Origin: Balanoglossus misakiensis
Taxonomy: Eukaryota > Hemichordata
Length of the DNA: 64,000 nucleotides
Reading direction: 5' to 3'
Assembly: GCA_040954595.2 (NCBI GenBank)
Contig: CM082590.2
Location: forward strand, 7,812,001-7,876,000
In this document: positions 33,001 to 46,900 of the stretch, piece by piece
Layout of the letters: every line of letters starts with the position of its first letter
Numbering within the stretch: position 1 is the stretch's first letter
The notes under the pieces: model-generated
Databases searched by the model: none
Told to the model about the DNA's origin: nothing
The model's input: only the letters and a program-made list of their open reading frames with translations
Made by a program: the position numbers and the translations under genes

Positions 33001-33547
33001 GGAACATCACAAAAATATCCTGGCTTGACGCAGATGAGATCTGGGGATCCAAAGTTTGCACGGTCGCCGCGGTTTTAAAACACTGTTCAAACTCAAGTGA
33101 ACGTGGAACTCATCCCAAAGTTATTCACTCAGCGTGTGTGTAAAAATGCGGCACATACCATTATGAAAAGAGGGGTGACATTACCCTGACCGCGCTATTT
33201 CTCTGGTGAAATTTGAGACCAGATTATCCTGAAAATCTCCACTCATAACCATTCAAACACTTATAATCGCATGTAAACGACTTATTGGTACAGTTTTTGC
33301 GGAATTAAAGGCAATTGAGTGAGTACAAGTACACGCTTTGAGATTTTCACATTCAAAGATTCTCAAAAGTTATTCTGATAGCGTGAGAACACAGCTCATT
33401 GCATTATTTACAGCACAGTTCATCTCTTGTGATCATAAATCCGTCTTGAGTATTTCGAGGTCACTTTCTCTCCTATTTTATTGAAGAATAAAACGCACAA
33501 TTTGCTGCTTGACACTACAATAAAATGTCATTCAGAAGCCGCCGCCT

Positions 33548-36500
33548 GTGCTGAATGTGACTCTAGATGGCGCACTTCAATCGGAGTTTCAAGCATGGTT
33601 ATATATAGGCCATGGAAATGATGATAAAATGACGAATTCCGACTTTGCGAATTTTGGAAATTTTGACATCTGTGGTCACTTTTCATGGGTTATAGGCCCT
33701 GGAAATGATGATAAAATGACGAATGCCGACTTTGCCAATTTCGGAAATTTTGACATCTGTGGTCACTTTTCATGGGTTATAGGCCCTGGAAATGATGATA
33801 AAATGACGAATGCCGACTTTGCCAATTTCGGAAATTTTGACATCTGTGGTCACTTTTCATGGGTTATAGGCCATGGAAATGATGATAAAATGACGAATGC
33901 CGACTTTGCCAATTTCGGAAATTTTGACATCTGTGGTCACTTTTCATGGGTTATAGGCCCTGGAAATGATGATAAAATGACGAATGCCCACTTTGCCAAT
34001 TTCGGAAATTTTGACATCTGTGGTCACTTTTCATGGGTTATAGGCCATGGAAATGATGATAAAATGACGAATGCCCACTTTGCCAATTTCGGAAATTTTG
34101 ACATCTGTGGTCACTTTTCATGGGTTATAGGCCCTGGAAATGATGATAAAATGACGAATGCCGACTTTGCCAATTTTGGAAATTTTGACATCTGTGGTCA
34201 CTTTTCATGGGTTATAGGCCATGGAAATGATGATAAAATGACGAATTCCGACTTTGCGAATTTTGGAAATTTTGACATCTGTGGTCACTTTTCATGGGTT
34301 TTAGGCCATGGAAATGATGATAAAATGACGAATGCCCACTTTGCCAATTTCGGAAATTTTGACATCTGTGGTCACTTTTCATGGGTTATAGGCCATGGAA
34401 ATGATGATAAAATGACGAATGCCCACTTTGCCAATTTCGGAAATTTTGACATCTGTGGTCACTTTTCATGGGTTATACGCCATGGAAATGATGATAAAAT
34501 GACGAATGCCCACTTTGCCAATTTCGGAAATTTTGACATCTGTGGTCACTTTTCATGGGTTATAGGCCCTGGAAATGATGATCAAATGACGAATGCCGAC
34601 TTTGCCAATTTCGGAAATTTTGACATCTGTGGTCACTTTTCATGGGTTATAGGCCCTGGAAATGATGATAAAATGACGAATGCCGACTTTGCCAATTTCG
34701 GAAATTTTGACATCTGTGGTCACTTTTCATGGGTTATAGGCCCTGGAAATGATGATAAAATGACGAATGCCGACTTTGCGAATTTTGGAAATTTTGACAT
34801 CTGTGGTCACTTTTCATGGGCTATAGGCCATGGAAATGATGATAAAATGACGAATGCCCACTTTGCCAATTTCGGAAATTTTGACATCTGTGGTCACTTT
34901 TCATGGGTTATAGGCCATGGAAATGATGATAAAATGACGAATGCCCACTTTGCCAATTTCGGAAATTTTGACATCTGTGGTCACTTTTCATGGGTTATAG
35001 GCCATGGAAATGATGATAAAATGACGAATGCCGTCTTTGCCAATTTCGGAAATTTTGACATCTGTGGTCACTTTTCATGGGTTATAGGCCATGGAAATGA
35101 TGACAAAATGACGAATGCCGACTTTGCCAATTTCGGAAATTTTGACATCTGTGGTCACTTTTCATGGGTTATAGGCCATGGAAATGATGATAAAATGACG
35201 AATGCCGACTTTGCCAATTTCGGAAATTTTGACATCTGTGGTCACTTTTCATGGGTTATAGGCCATGGAAATGATGATAAAATGACGAATGCCGACTTTG
35301 CCAATTTCGGAAATTTTGACATCTGTGGTCACTTTTCATGGGTTATAGGCCATGGAAATGATGATAAAATGACGAATGCCGACTTTGCCAATTTCGGAAA
35401 TTTTGACATCTGTGGTCACTTTTCATGGGTTATAGGCCATGGAAATGATGATAAAATGACGAATGCCGACTTTGCGAATTTTGGAAATTTTGACATCTGT
35501 GGTCACTTTTCATGGGTTATAGGCCCTGGAAATGATGATAAAATGACGAATGCCGACTTTGCCAATTTCGGAAATTTTGACATCTGTGGTCACTTTTCAT
35601 GGGTTATAGGCCCTGGAAATGATGATAAAATGACGAATGCCGACTTTGCCAATTTCGGAAATTTTGACATCTGTGGTCACTTTTCATGGGTTATAGGCCC
35701 TGGAAATGATGATAAAATGACGAATGCCGACTTTGCCAATTTCGGAAATTTTGACATCTGTGGTCACTTTTCATGGGTTATAGGCCCTGGAAATGATGAT
35801 AAAATGACGAATGCCCACTTTGCCAATTTCGGAAATTTTGACATCTGTGGTCACTTTTCATGGGTTATAGGCCCTGGAAATGATGATAAAATGACGAATG
35901 CCGACTTTGCCAATTTTGGAAATTTTGACATCTGTGGTCACTTTTCATGGGTTATAGGCCATGGAAATGATGATAAAATGACGAATTCCGACTTTGCAAA
36001 TTTTGGAAATTTTGACATCTGTGGTCACTTTTCATGGGTTTTAGGCCATGGAAATGATGATAAAATGACGAATGCCCACTTTGCCAATTTCGGAAATTTT
36101 GACATCTGTGGTCACTTTTCATGGGTTATAGGCCATGGAAATGATGATAAAATGACGAATGCCCACTTTGCCAATTTCGGAAATTTTGACATCTGTGGTC
36201 ACTTTTCATGGGTTATAGGCCATGGAAATGATGATAAAATGACGAATGCCCACTTTGCCAATTTCGGAAATTTTGACATCTGTGGTCACTTTTCATGGGT
36301 TATAGGCCCTGGAAATGATGATAAAATGACGAATGCCGACTTTGCCAATTTCGGAAATTTTGACATCTGTGGTCACTTTTCATGGGTTATAGGCCCTGGA
36401 AATGATGATAAAATGACGAATGCCGACTTTGCCAATTTCGGAAATTTTGACATCTGTGGTCACTTTTCATGGGTTATAGGCCCTGGAAATGATGATAAAA

Positions 36501-39500
36501 TGACGAATGCCGACTTTGCGAATTTTGGAAATTTTGACATCTGTGGTCACTTTTCATGGTTTATAGGCCATGGAAATGATGATAAAATGACGAATGCCCA
36601 CTTTGCAAATTTCGGAAATTTTGACATCTGTGGTCACTTTTCATGGGTTATAGGCCCTGGAAATGATGATAAAATGACGAATGCCCACTTTGCCAATTTC
36701 GGAAATTTTGACATCTGTGGTCACTTTTCATGGGTTATAGGCCATGGAAATGATGATAAAATGACGAATGCCGTCTTTGTCAATTTCGGAAATTTTGACA
36801 TCTGTGGTCACTTTTCATGGGTTATAGGCCATGGAAATGATGACAAAATGACGAATGCCGACTTTGCCAATTTCGGAAATTTTGACATCTGTGGTCACTT
36901 TTCATGGGTTATAGGCCATGGAAATGATGATAAAATGACGAATGCCGACTTTGCCAATTTCGGAAATTTTGACATCTGTGGTCACTTTTCATGGGTTATA
37001 GGCCATGGAAATGATGATAAAATGACGAATGCCGACTTTGCCAATTTCGGAAATTTTGACATCTGTGGTCACTTTTCATGGGTTATAGGCCATGGAAATG
37101 ATGATAAAATGACGAATGCCGACTTTGCCAATTTCGGAAATTTTGACATCTGTGGTCACTTTTCATGGGTTATAGGCCATGGAAATGATGATAAAATGAC
37201 GAATGCCGACTTTGCGAATTTTGGAAATTTTGACATCTGTGGTCACTTTTCATGGGTTATAGGCCCTGGAAATGATGATAAAATGACGAATGCCGACTTT
37301 GCCAATTTCGGAAATTTTGACATCTGTGGTCACTTTTCATGGGTTATAGGCCCTGGAAATGATGATAAAATGACGAATGCCGACTTTGCCAATTTCGGAA
37401 ATTTTGACATCTGTGGTCACTTTTCATGGGTTATAGGCCATGGAAATGATGATAAAATGACGAATGCCCACTTTGCCAATTTCGGAAATTTTGACATCTG
37501 TGGTCACTTTTCATGGGTTATAGGCCATGGAAATGATGATAAAATGACGAATGCCCACTTTGCCAATTTCGGAAATTTTGACATCTGTGGTCACTTTTCT
37601 TGGGTTATAGGCCATGGAAATGATGATAAAATGACGAATGCCCACTTTGCCAATTTCGGAAATTTTGACATCTGTGGTCACTTTTCATGGGTTATAGGCC
37701 ATGGAAATGATGATAAAATGACGAATGCCCACTTTGCCAATTTCGGAAATTTTGACATCTGTGGTCACTTTTCATGGGTTATAGGCCATGGAAATGATGA
37801 TAAAATGACGAATGCCCACTTTGCCAATTTCGGAAATTTTGACATCTGTGGTCACTTTTCATGGGTTATAGGCCATGGAAATGATGATAAAATGACGAAT
37901 GCCCACTTTGCCAATTTCGGAAATTTTGACATCTGTGGTCACTTTTCATGGGTTATAGGCCATGGAAATGATGATAAAATGACGAATGCCCACTTTGCCA
38001 ATTTCGGAAATTTTGACATCTGTGGTCACTTTTCATGGGTTATAGGCCATGGAAATGATGATAAAATGACGAATGCCCACTTTGCCAATTTCGGAAATTT
38101 TGACATCTGTGGTCACTTTTCATGGGTTATAGGCCATGGAAATGATGATAAAATGACGAATGCCCACTTTGCCAATTTCGGAAATTTTGACATCTGTGGT
38201 CACTTTTCATGGGTTATAGGCCATGGAAATGATGATAAAATGACGAATGCCCACTTTGCCAATTTCGGAAATTTTGACATCTGTGGTCACTTTTCTTGGG
38301 TTATAGGCCATGGAAATGATAATAAAATGACGAATGCCCACTTTGCCAATTTCGGAAATTTTGACATCTGTGGTCACTTTTCATGGGTTATAGGCCCTGG
38401 AAATGATGATAAAATGACGAATGCCGACTATGCCAATTTTGGAAATTTTGACATCTGTGGTCACTTTTCATGGGTTATAGGCCATGGAAATGATGATAAA
38501 ATGACGAATTCCGACTTTGCGAATTTTGGAAATTTTGACATCTGTGGTCACTTTTCATGGGTTTTAGGCCATGGAAATGATGATAAAATGACGAATGCCC
38601 ACTTTGCCAATTTCGGAAATTTTGACATCTGTGGTCACTTTTCATGGGTTATAGGCCCTGGAAATGATGATAAAATGACGAATGCCGACTTTGCCAATTT
38701 CGGAAATTTTGACATCTGTGGTCACTTTTCATGGGTTATAGGCCATGGAAATGATGATAAAATGACGAATGCCGACTTTGCCAATTTCGGAAATTTTGAC
38801 ATCTGTGGTCACTTTTCATGTGTTATAGGCCCTGGAAATGATGATAAAATGACGAATGCCCACTTTGCCAATTTCGGAAATTTTGACATCTGTGGTCACT
38901 TTTCATGGGTTATAGGCCATGGAAATGATAATAAAATGACGAATGCCCACTTTGCCAATTTCGGAAATTTTGACATCTGTGGTCACTTTTCATGGGTTAT
39001 AGGCCCTGGAAATGATGATAAAATGACGAATGCCCACTTTGCCAATTTTGGAAATTTTGACATCTGTGGTCACTTTTCATGGGTTATAGGCCCTGGAAAT
39101 GATGATAAAATGACGAATGCCCACTTTGCCAATTTTGGAAATTTTGACATCTGTGGTCACTTTTCATGGGTTATAGGCCATGGAAATGATGATAAAATGA
39201 CGAATTCCGACTTTGCGAATTTTGGAAATTTTGACATCTGTGGTCACTTTTCATGGGTTTTAGGCCATGGAAATGATGATAAAATGACGAATGCCCACTT
39301 TGCCAATTTCGGAAATTTTGACATCTGTGGTCACTTTTCATGGGTTATAGGCCATGGAAATGATGATAAAATGACGAATGCCCACTTTGCCAATTTCGGA
39401 AATTTTGACATCTGTGGTCACTTTTCATGGGTTATAGGCCATGGAAATGATAATAAAATGACGAATGCCCACTTTGCCAATTTCGGAAATTTTGACATCT

Positions 39501-40918
39501 GTGGTCACTTTTCATGGGTTATAGGCCCTGGAAATGATGATAAAATGACGAATGCCCACTTTGCCAATTTTGGAAATTTTGACATCTGTGGTCACTTTTC
39601 ATGGGTTATAGGCCCTGGAAATGATGATAAAATGACGAATGCCCACTTTGCCAATTTTGGAAATTTTGACATCTGTGGTCACTTTTCATGGGTTATAGGC
39701 CATGGAAATGATGATAAAATGACGAATTCCGACTTTGCGAATTTTGGAAATTTTGACATCTGTGGTCACTTTTCATGGGTTTTAGGCCATGGAAATGATG
39801 ATAAAATGACGAATGCCCACTTTGCCAATTTCGGAAATTTTGACATCTGTGGTCACTTTTCATGGGTTATAGGCCATGGAAATGATGATAAAATGACGAA
39901 TGCCCACTTTGCAAATTTCGGAAATTTTGACATCTGTGGTCACTTTTCATGGGTTATAGGCCATGGAAATGATGATAAAATGACGAATGCCCACTTTGCC
40001 AATTTCGGAAATTTTGACATCTGTGGTCACTTTTCATGGGTTATAGGCCATGGAAATGATGATAAAATGACGAATGCCGACTTTGCCAATTTCGGAAATT
40101 TTGACATCTGTGGTCACTTTTCATGGGTTATAGGCCCTGGAAATGATGATAAAATGACGAATGCCGACTTTGCCAATTTCGGAAATTTTGACATCTGTGG
40201 TCACTTTTCATGGGTTATAGGCCCTGGAAATGATGATAAAATGACGAATGCCGACTTTGCGAATTTTGGAAATATTGACATCTGTGGTCACTTTTCATGG
40301 TTTATAGGCCATGGAAATGATGATAAAATGACGAATGCCCACTTTGCCAATTTCGGAAATTTTGACATCTGTGGTCACTTTTCATGGGTTATAGGCCATG
40401 GAAATGATGATAAAATGACGAATGCCCACTTTGCCAATTTCGGAAATTTTGACATCTGTGGTCACTTTTCATGGGTTATAGGCCATGGAAATGATGATAA
40501 AATGACGAATGCCCACTTTGCCAATTTCGGAAATTTTGACATCTGTGGTCACTTTTCATGGGTTATAGGCCATGGAAATGATGATAAAATGACGAATGCC
40601 GTCTTTGCCAATTTCGGAAATTTTGACATCTGTGGTCACTTTTCATGGGTTATAGGCCATGGAAATGATGATAAAATGACGAATGCCGACTTTGCCAATT
40701 TCGGAAATTTTGACATCTGTGGTCACTTTTCATGGGTTATAGGCCATGGAAATGATGATAAAATGACGAATGCCGACTTTGCCAATTTCGGAAATTTTGA
40801 CATCTGTGGTCACTTTTCATGGGTTATAGGCCATGGAAATGATGATAAAATGACGAATGCCCACTTTGCCAATTTCGAAAATTTTGACATCTGTGGTCAC
40901 TTTTTTAATGGGTTATAG
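33548..40918 (+). other. giant open frame over the satellite (probably not a gene)
   Basis: An ATG in unique DNA just left of the array opens 2456 codons of a 29-residue repeat whose core is ICGHFSWVIGHGNDDKMTN. It stops where a 2-bp insertion shifts frame. Most unit differences change amino acids (D/H/V/S, H/P, V/A/F, I/L, G/E) and few are synonymous. There is no signal peptide, splice site or recognisable domain. Confidence 0.15.
33561..33575 (+). promoter_or_regulatory. CTCF-like motif at the satellite edge
   Basis: CTCTAGATGGCGCAC resembles the AGATGGCGC form of the CTCF site; it ends 32 bp before the first 87-bp unit. Motif match only. Confidence 0.35.
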
Positions 40919-43900
40919 GCCATGGAAATGATGATAAAATGACGAATGTCGTCTTTGCCAATTTCGGAAATTTTGACATCTGTGGTCTCTTTTCATGGGT
41001 TATAGGCCATGGAAATGATGATAAAATGACGAATGCCCACTTTGCCAATTTCGAAAATCTTGACATCTGTGGTCACTTTTCATGGGTTATAGGCCATGGA
41101 AATGATGAAAAAATGACGAATGCCCACTTTGCCAATTTCGGAAATTTAGACATCTGTGGTCACTTTTCATGGGCTATAGGCCATGGAAATGATGATAAAA
41201 TGACGAATGCCCACTTTGCCAATTTCGGAAATTTTGACATCTGTGGTCACTTTTCATGGGTTATAGGCCATGGAAATGATGATAAAATGACGAATGCCGT
41301 CTTTGCCAATTTCGGAAATTTTGACATCTGTGGTCACTTTTCATGGGTTATAGGCCATGGAAATGATGATAAAATGACGAATGCCCACTTTGCCAATTTC
41401 GGAAATTTTGACATCTGTGGTCACTTTTCATGGGTTATAGGCCATGGAAATGATGATAAAATGACGAATGCCGACTTTGCCAATTTCGGAAATTTTGACA
41501 TCTGTGGTCACTTTTCATGGGTTATAGGCCATGGAAATGATGATAAAATGACGAATGCCGTCTTTGCCAATTTCGGAAATTTTGACATCTGTGGTCACTT
41601 TTCATGGGTTATAGGCCATGGAAATGATGATAAAATGACGAATGCCGACTTTGCCAATTTCGGAAATTTTGACATCTGTGGTCACTTTTCATGGGTTATA
41701 GGCCATGGAAATGATGATAAAATGACGAATGCCGACTTTGCCAATTTCGGAAATTTTGACATCTGTGGTCACTTTTCATGGGTTATAGGCCATGGAAATG
41801 ATGATAAAATGACGAATACCCACTTTGCCAATTTCGGAAATTTTGACATCTGTGGTCACTTTTCATGGGTTATAGGCCATGGAAATGATGATAAAATGAC
41901 GAATGCCCACTTTGCCAATTTCGGAAATTTTGACATCTGTGGTCACTTTTCATGGGTTATAGGCCATGGAAATGATGATAAAATGACGAATGCCGTCTTT
42001 GCCAATTTCGGAAATTTTGACATCTGTGGTCACTTTTCATGGGTTATAGGCCATGGAAATGATGATAAAATGACGAATGCCCACTTTGCCAATTTCGGAA
42101 ATGTTGACATCTGTGGTCACTTTTCATGGGTTATAGGCCATGGAAATGATGATAAAATGACGAATGCCCACTTTGCCAATTTCGGAAATTTTGACATCTG
42201 TGGTCACTTTTCATGGGTTATAGGCCATGGAAATGATGATAAAATGACGAATGCCCACTTTGCCAATTTCGGAAATTTTGACATCTGTGGTCACTTTTCA
42301 TGGGTTATAGGCCATGGAAATGATGATAAAATGACGAATGGCGACTTTGCCAATTTCGGAAATTTTGACATCTGTGGTCACTTTTCATGGGTTATAGGCC
42401 ATGGAAATGATGATAAAATGACGAATGCCAACTTTGCCAATTTCGGAAATTTTGACATCTGTGGTCACTTTTCATGGGTTATAGGCCATGGAAATGATGA
42501 TAAAATGACGAATGCCCACTTTGCCAATTTCGGAAATTTTGACATCTGTGGTCACTTTTCATGGGTTTTAGGCCATGGAAATGATGATAAAATGACGAAT
42601 GCCCACTTTGCCAATTTCGGAAATTTTGACATCTGTGGTCACTTTTCATGGGTTATAGGCCATGGAAATGATGATAAAATGACGAATGCCCACTTTGCCA
42701 ATTTCGGAAATTTTGACATCTGTGGTCACTTTTCATGGGTTATAGGCCATGGAAATGATGATAAAATGACGAATGCCGACTTTGCCAATTTCGGAAATTT
42801 TGACATCTGTGGTCACTTTTCATGGGTTATAGGCCATGGAAATGATGATAAAATGACGAATGCCGACTTTGCCAATTTCGGAAATTTTGACATCTGTGGT
42901 CACTTTTCATGGGCTATAGGCCATGGAAATGATGATAAAATGACGAATGTCGACTTTGCCAATTTCGGAAATTTTGACATCTGTGGTCACTTTTCATGGG
43001 TTATAGGCCATGGAAATGATGATAAAATGACGAATGCCGACTTTGCCAATTTCGGAAATTTTGACATCTGTGGTCACTTTTCATGGGTTATAGGCCCTGG
43101 AAATGATGATAAAATGACGAATGCCCACTTTGCCAATTTCGGAAATTTTGACATCTGTGGTCACTTTTCATGGGTTATAGGCCATGGAAATGATAATAAA
43201 ATGACGAATGCCCACTTTGCCAATTTCGGAAATTTTGACATCTGTGGTCACTTTTCATGGGTTATAGGCCCTGGAAATGATGATAAAATGACGAATGCCG
43301 ACTTTGCCAATTTTGGAAATTTTGACATCTGTGGTCACTTTTCATGGGTTATAGGCCATGGAAATGATGATAAAATGACGAATTCCGACTTTGCGAATTT
43401 TGGAAATTTTGACATCTGTGGTCACTTTTCATGGGTTTTAGGCCATGGAAATGATGATAAAATGACGAATGCCCACTTTGCCAATTTCGGAAATTTTGAC
43501 ATCTGTGGTCACTTTTCATGGGTTATAGGCCATGGAAATGATGATAAAATGACGAATGCCCACTTTGCCAATTTCGGAAATTTTGACATCTGTGGTCACT
43601 TTTCATGGGTTATAGGCCATGGAAATGATGATAAAATGACGAATGCCCACTTTGCCAATTTCGGAAATTTTGACATCTGTGGTCACTTTTCATGGGTTAT
43701 AGGCCATGGAAATGATGATAAAATGACGAATGCCGACTTTGCCAATTTCGGAAATTTTGACATCTGTGGTCACTTTTCATGGGTTATAGGCCCTGGAAAT
43801 GATGATAAAATGACGAATGACGACTTTGCCAATTTCGGAAATTTTGACATCTGTGGTCACTTTTCATGGGTTATAGGCCCTGGAAATGATGATAAAATGA

Positions 43901-46900
43901 CGAATGCCGACTTTGCGAATTTTGGAAATTTTGACATCTGTGGTCACTTTTCATGGTTTATAGGCCATGGAAATGATGATAAAATGACGAATGCCCACTT
44001 TGCCAATTTCGGAAATTTTGACATCTGTGGTCACTTTTCATGGGTTATAGGCCATGGAAATGATGATAAAATGACGAATGCCCACTTTGCCAATTTCGGA
44101 AATTTTGACATCTGTGGTCACTTTTCATGGGTTATAGGCCATGGAAATGATGATAAAATGACGAATGCCCACTTTGCCAATTTCGGAAATTTTGACATCT
44201 GTGGTCACTTTTCATGGGTTATAGGCCATGGAAATGATGATAAAATGACGAATGCCGTCTTTGCCAATTTCGGAAATTTTGACATCTGTGGTCACTTTTC
44301 ATGGGTTATAGGCCATGGAAATGATGATAAAATGACGAATGCCGACTTTGCCAATTTCGGAAATTTTGACATCTGTGGTCACTTTTCATGGGTTATAGGC
44401 CATGGAAATGATGATAAAATGACGAATGCCGACTTTGCCAATTTCGGAAATTTTGACATCTGTGGTCACTTTTCATGGGTTATAGGCCATGGAAATGATG
44501 ATAAAATGACGAATGCCCACGGGCCGACTTTGCCAATTTCGGAAATTTTGACATCTGTGGTCACTTTTCATGGGTTATAGGCCATGGAAATGATGATAAA
44601 ATGACGAATGCCGACTTTGCCAATTTCGGAAATTTTGACATCTGTGGTCACTTTTCATGGGTTATAGGCCATGGAAATGATGATAAAATGACGAATGCCC
44701 ACTTTGCCAATTTCGAAAATTTTGACATCTGTGGTCACTTTTTTAATGGGTTATAGGCCATGGAAATGATGATAAAATGACGAATGTCGTCTTTGCCAAT
44801 TTCGGAAATTTTGACATCTGTGGTCTCTTTTCATGGGTTATAGGCCATGGAAATGATGATAAAATGACGAATGCCCACTTTGCCAATTTCGGAAATCTTG
44901 ACATCTGTGGTCACTTTTCATGGGTTATAGGCCATGGAAATGATGATAAAATGACGAATGCCCACTTTGCCAATTTCGGAAATTTAGACATCTGTGGTCA
45001 CTTTTCATGGGTTATAGGCCATGGAAATGATGATAAAATGACGAATGCCGTCTTTGCCAATTTCGGAAATTTTGACATCTGTGGTCACTTTTCATGGGTT
45101 ATAGGCCATGGAAATGATGATAAAATGACGAATGCCGTCTTTGCCAATTTCGGAAATTTTGACATCTTTGGTCACTTTTCATGGGTTATAGGCCATGGAA
45201 ATGATGATAAAATGACGAATGCCGACTTTGCCAATTTCGGAAATTTTGACATCTGTGGTCACTTTTCATGGGTTATAGGCCATGGAAATGATGATAAAAT
45301 GACGAATGCCGACTTTGCCAATTTCGGAAATTTTGACATCTGTGGTCACTTTTCATGGGTTATAGGCCATGGAAATGATGATAAAATGACGAATGCCGTC
45401 TTTGCCAATTTCGGAAATTTTGACATCTGTGGTCACTTTTCATGGGTTATAGGCCATGGAAATGATGATAAAATGACGAATGCCCACTTTGCCAATTTCG
45501 GAAATTTTGACATCTGTGGTCACTTTTCATGGGTTATAGGCCATGGAAATGATGATAAAATGACGAATGCCCACTTTGCCAATTTCGGAAATTTTGACAT
45601 CTGTGGTCACTTTTCATGGGTTATAGGCCATGGAAATGATGATAAAATGACGAATGCCGACTTTGCCAATTTCGGAAATTTTGACATCTGTGGTCACTTT
45701 TCATGGGTTATAGGCCATGGAAATGATGATAAAATGACGAATACCCACTTTGCCAATTTCGGAAATTTTGACATCTGTGGTCACTTTTCATGGGTTATAG
45801 GCCATGGAAATGATGATAAAATGACGAATGCCCACTTTGCCAATTTCGGAAATTTTGACATCTGTGGTCACTTTTCATGGGTTATAGGCCATGGAAATGA
45901 TGATAAAATGACGAATGCCGTCTTTGCCAATTTCGGAAATTTTGACATCTGTGGTCACTTTTCATGGGTTATAGGCCATGGAAATGATGATAAAATGACG
46001 AATGCCCACTTTGCCAATTTCGGAAATGTTGACATCTGTGGTCACTTTTCATGGGTTATAGGCCATGGAAATGATGATAAAATGACGAATGCCCACTTTG
46101 CCAATTTCGGAAATGTTGACATCTGTGGTCACTTTTCATGGGTTATAGGCCATGGAAATGATGATAAAATGACGAATGCCCACTTTGCCAATTTCGGAAA
46201 TTTTGACATCTGTGGTCACTTTTCATGGGTTATAGGCCATGGAAATGATGATAAAATGACGAATGGCGACTTTGCCAATTTCGGAAATTTTGACATCTGT
46301 GGTCACTTTTCATGGGTTATAGGCCATGGAAATGATGATAAAATGACGAATGCCGACTTTGCCAATTTCGGAAATTTTGACATCTGTGGTCACTTTTCAT
46401 GGGTTATAGGCCATGGAAATGATGATAAAATGACGAATGCCGACTTTGCCAATTTCGGAAATTTTGACATCTGTGGTCACTTTTCATGGGCTATAGGCCA
46501 TGGAAATGATGATAAAATGACGAATGCCGACTTTGCCAATTTCGGAAATTTTGACATCTGTGGTCACTTTTCATGGGCTATAGGCCATGGAAATGATGAT
46601 AAAATGACGAATGCCGACTTTGCCAATTTCGGAAATTTTGACATCTGTGGTCACTTTTCATGGGCTATAGGCCATGGAAATGATGATAAAATGACGAATG
46701 CCGACTTTGCCAATTTCGGAAATTTTGACATCTGTGGTCACTTTTCATGGGCTATAGGCCATGGAAATGATGATAAAATGACGAATGCCGACTTTGCCAA
46801 TTTCGGAAATTTTGACATCTGTGGTCACTTTTCATGGGCTATAGGCCATGGAAATGATGATAAAATGACGAATGGCGACTTTGCCAATTTCGGAAATTTT

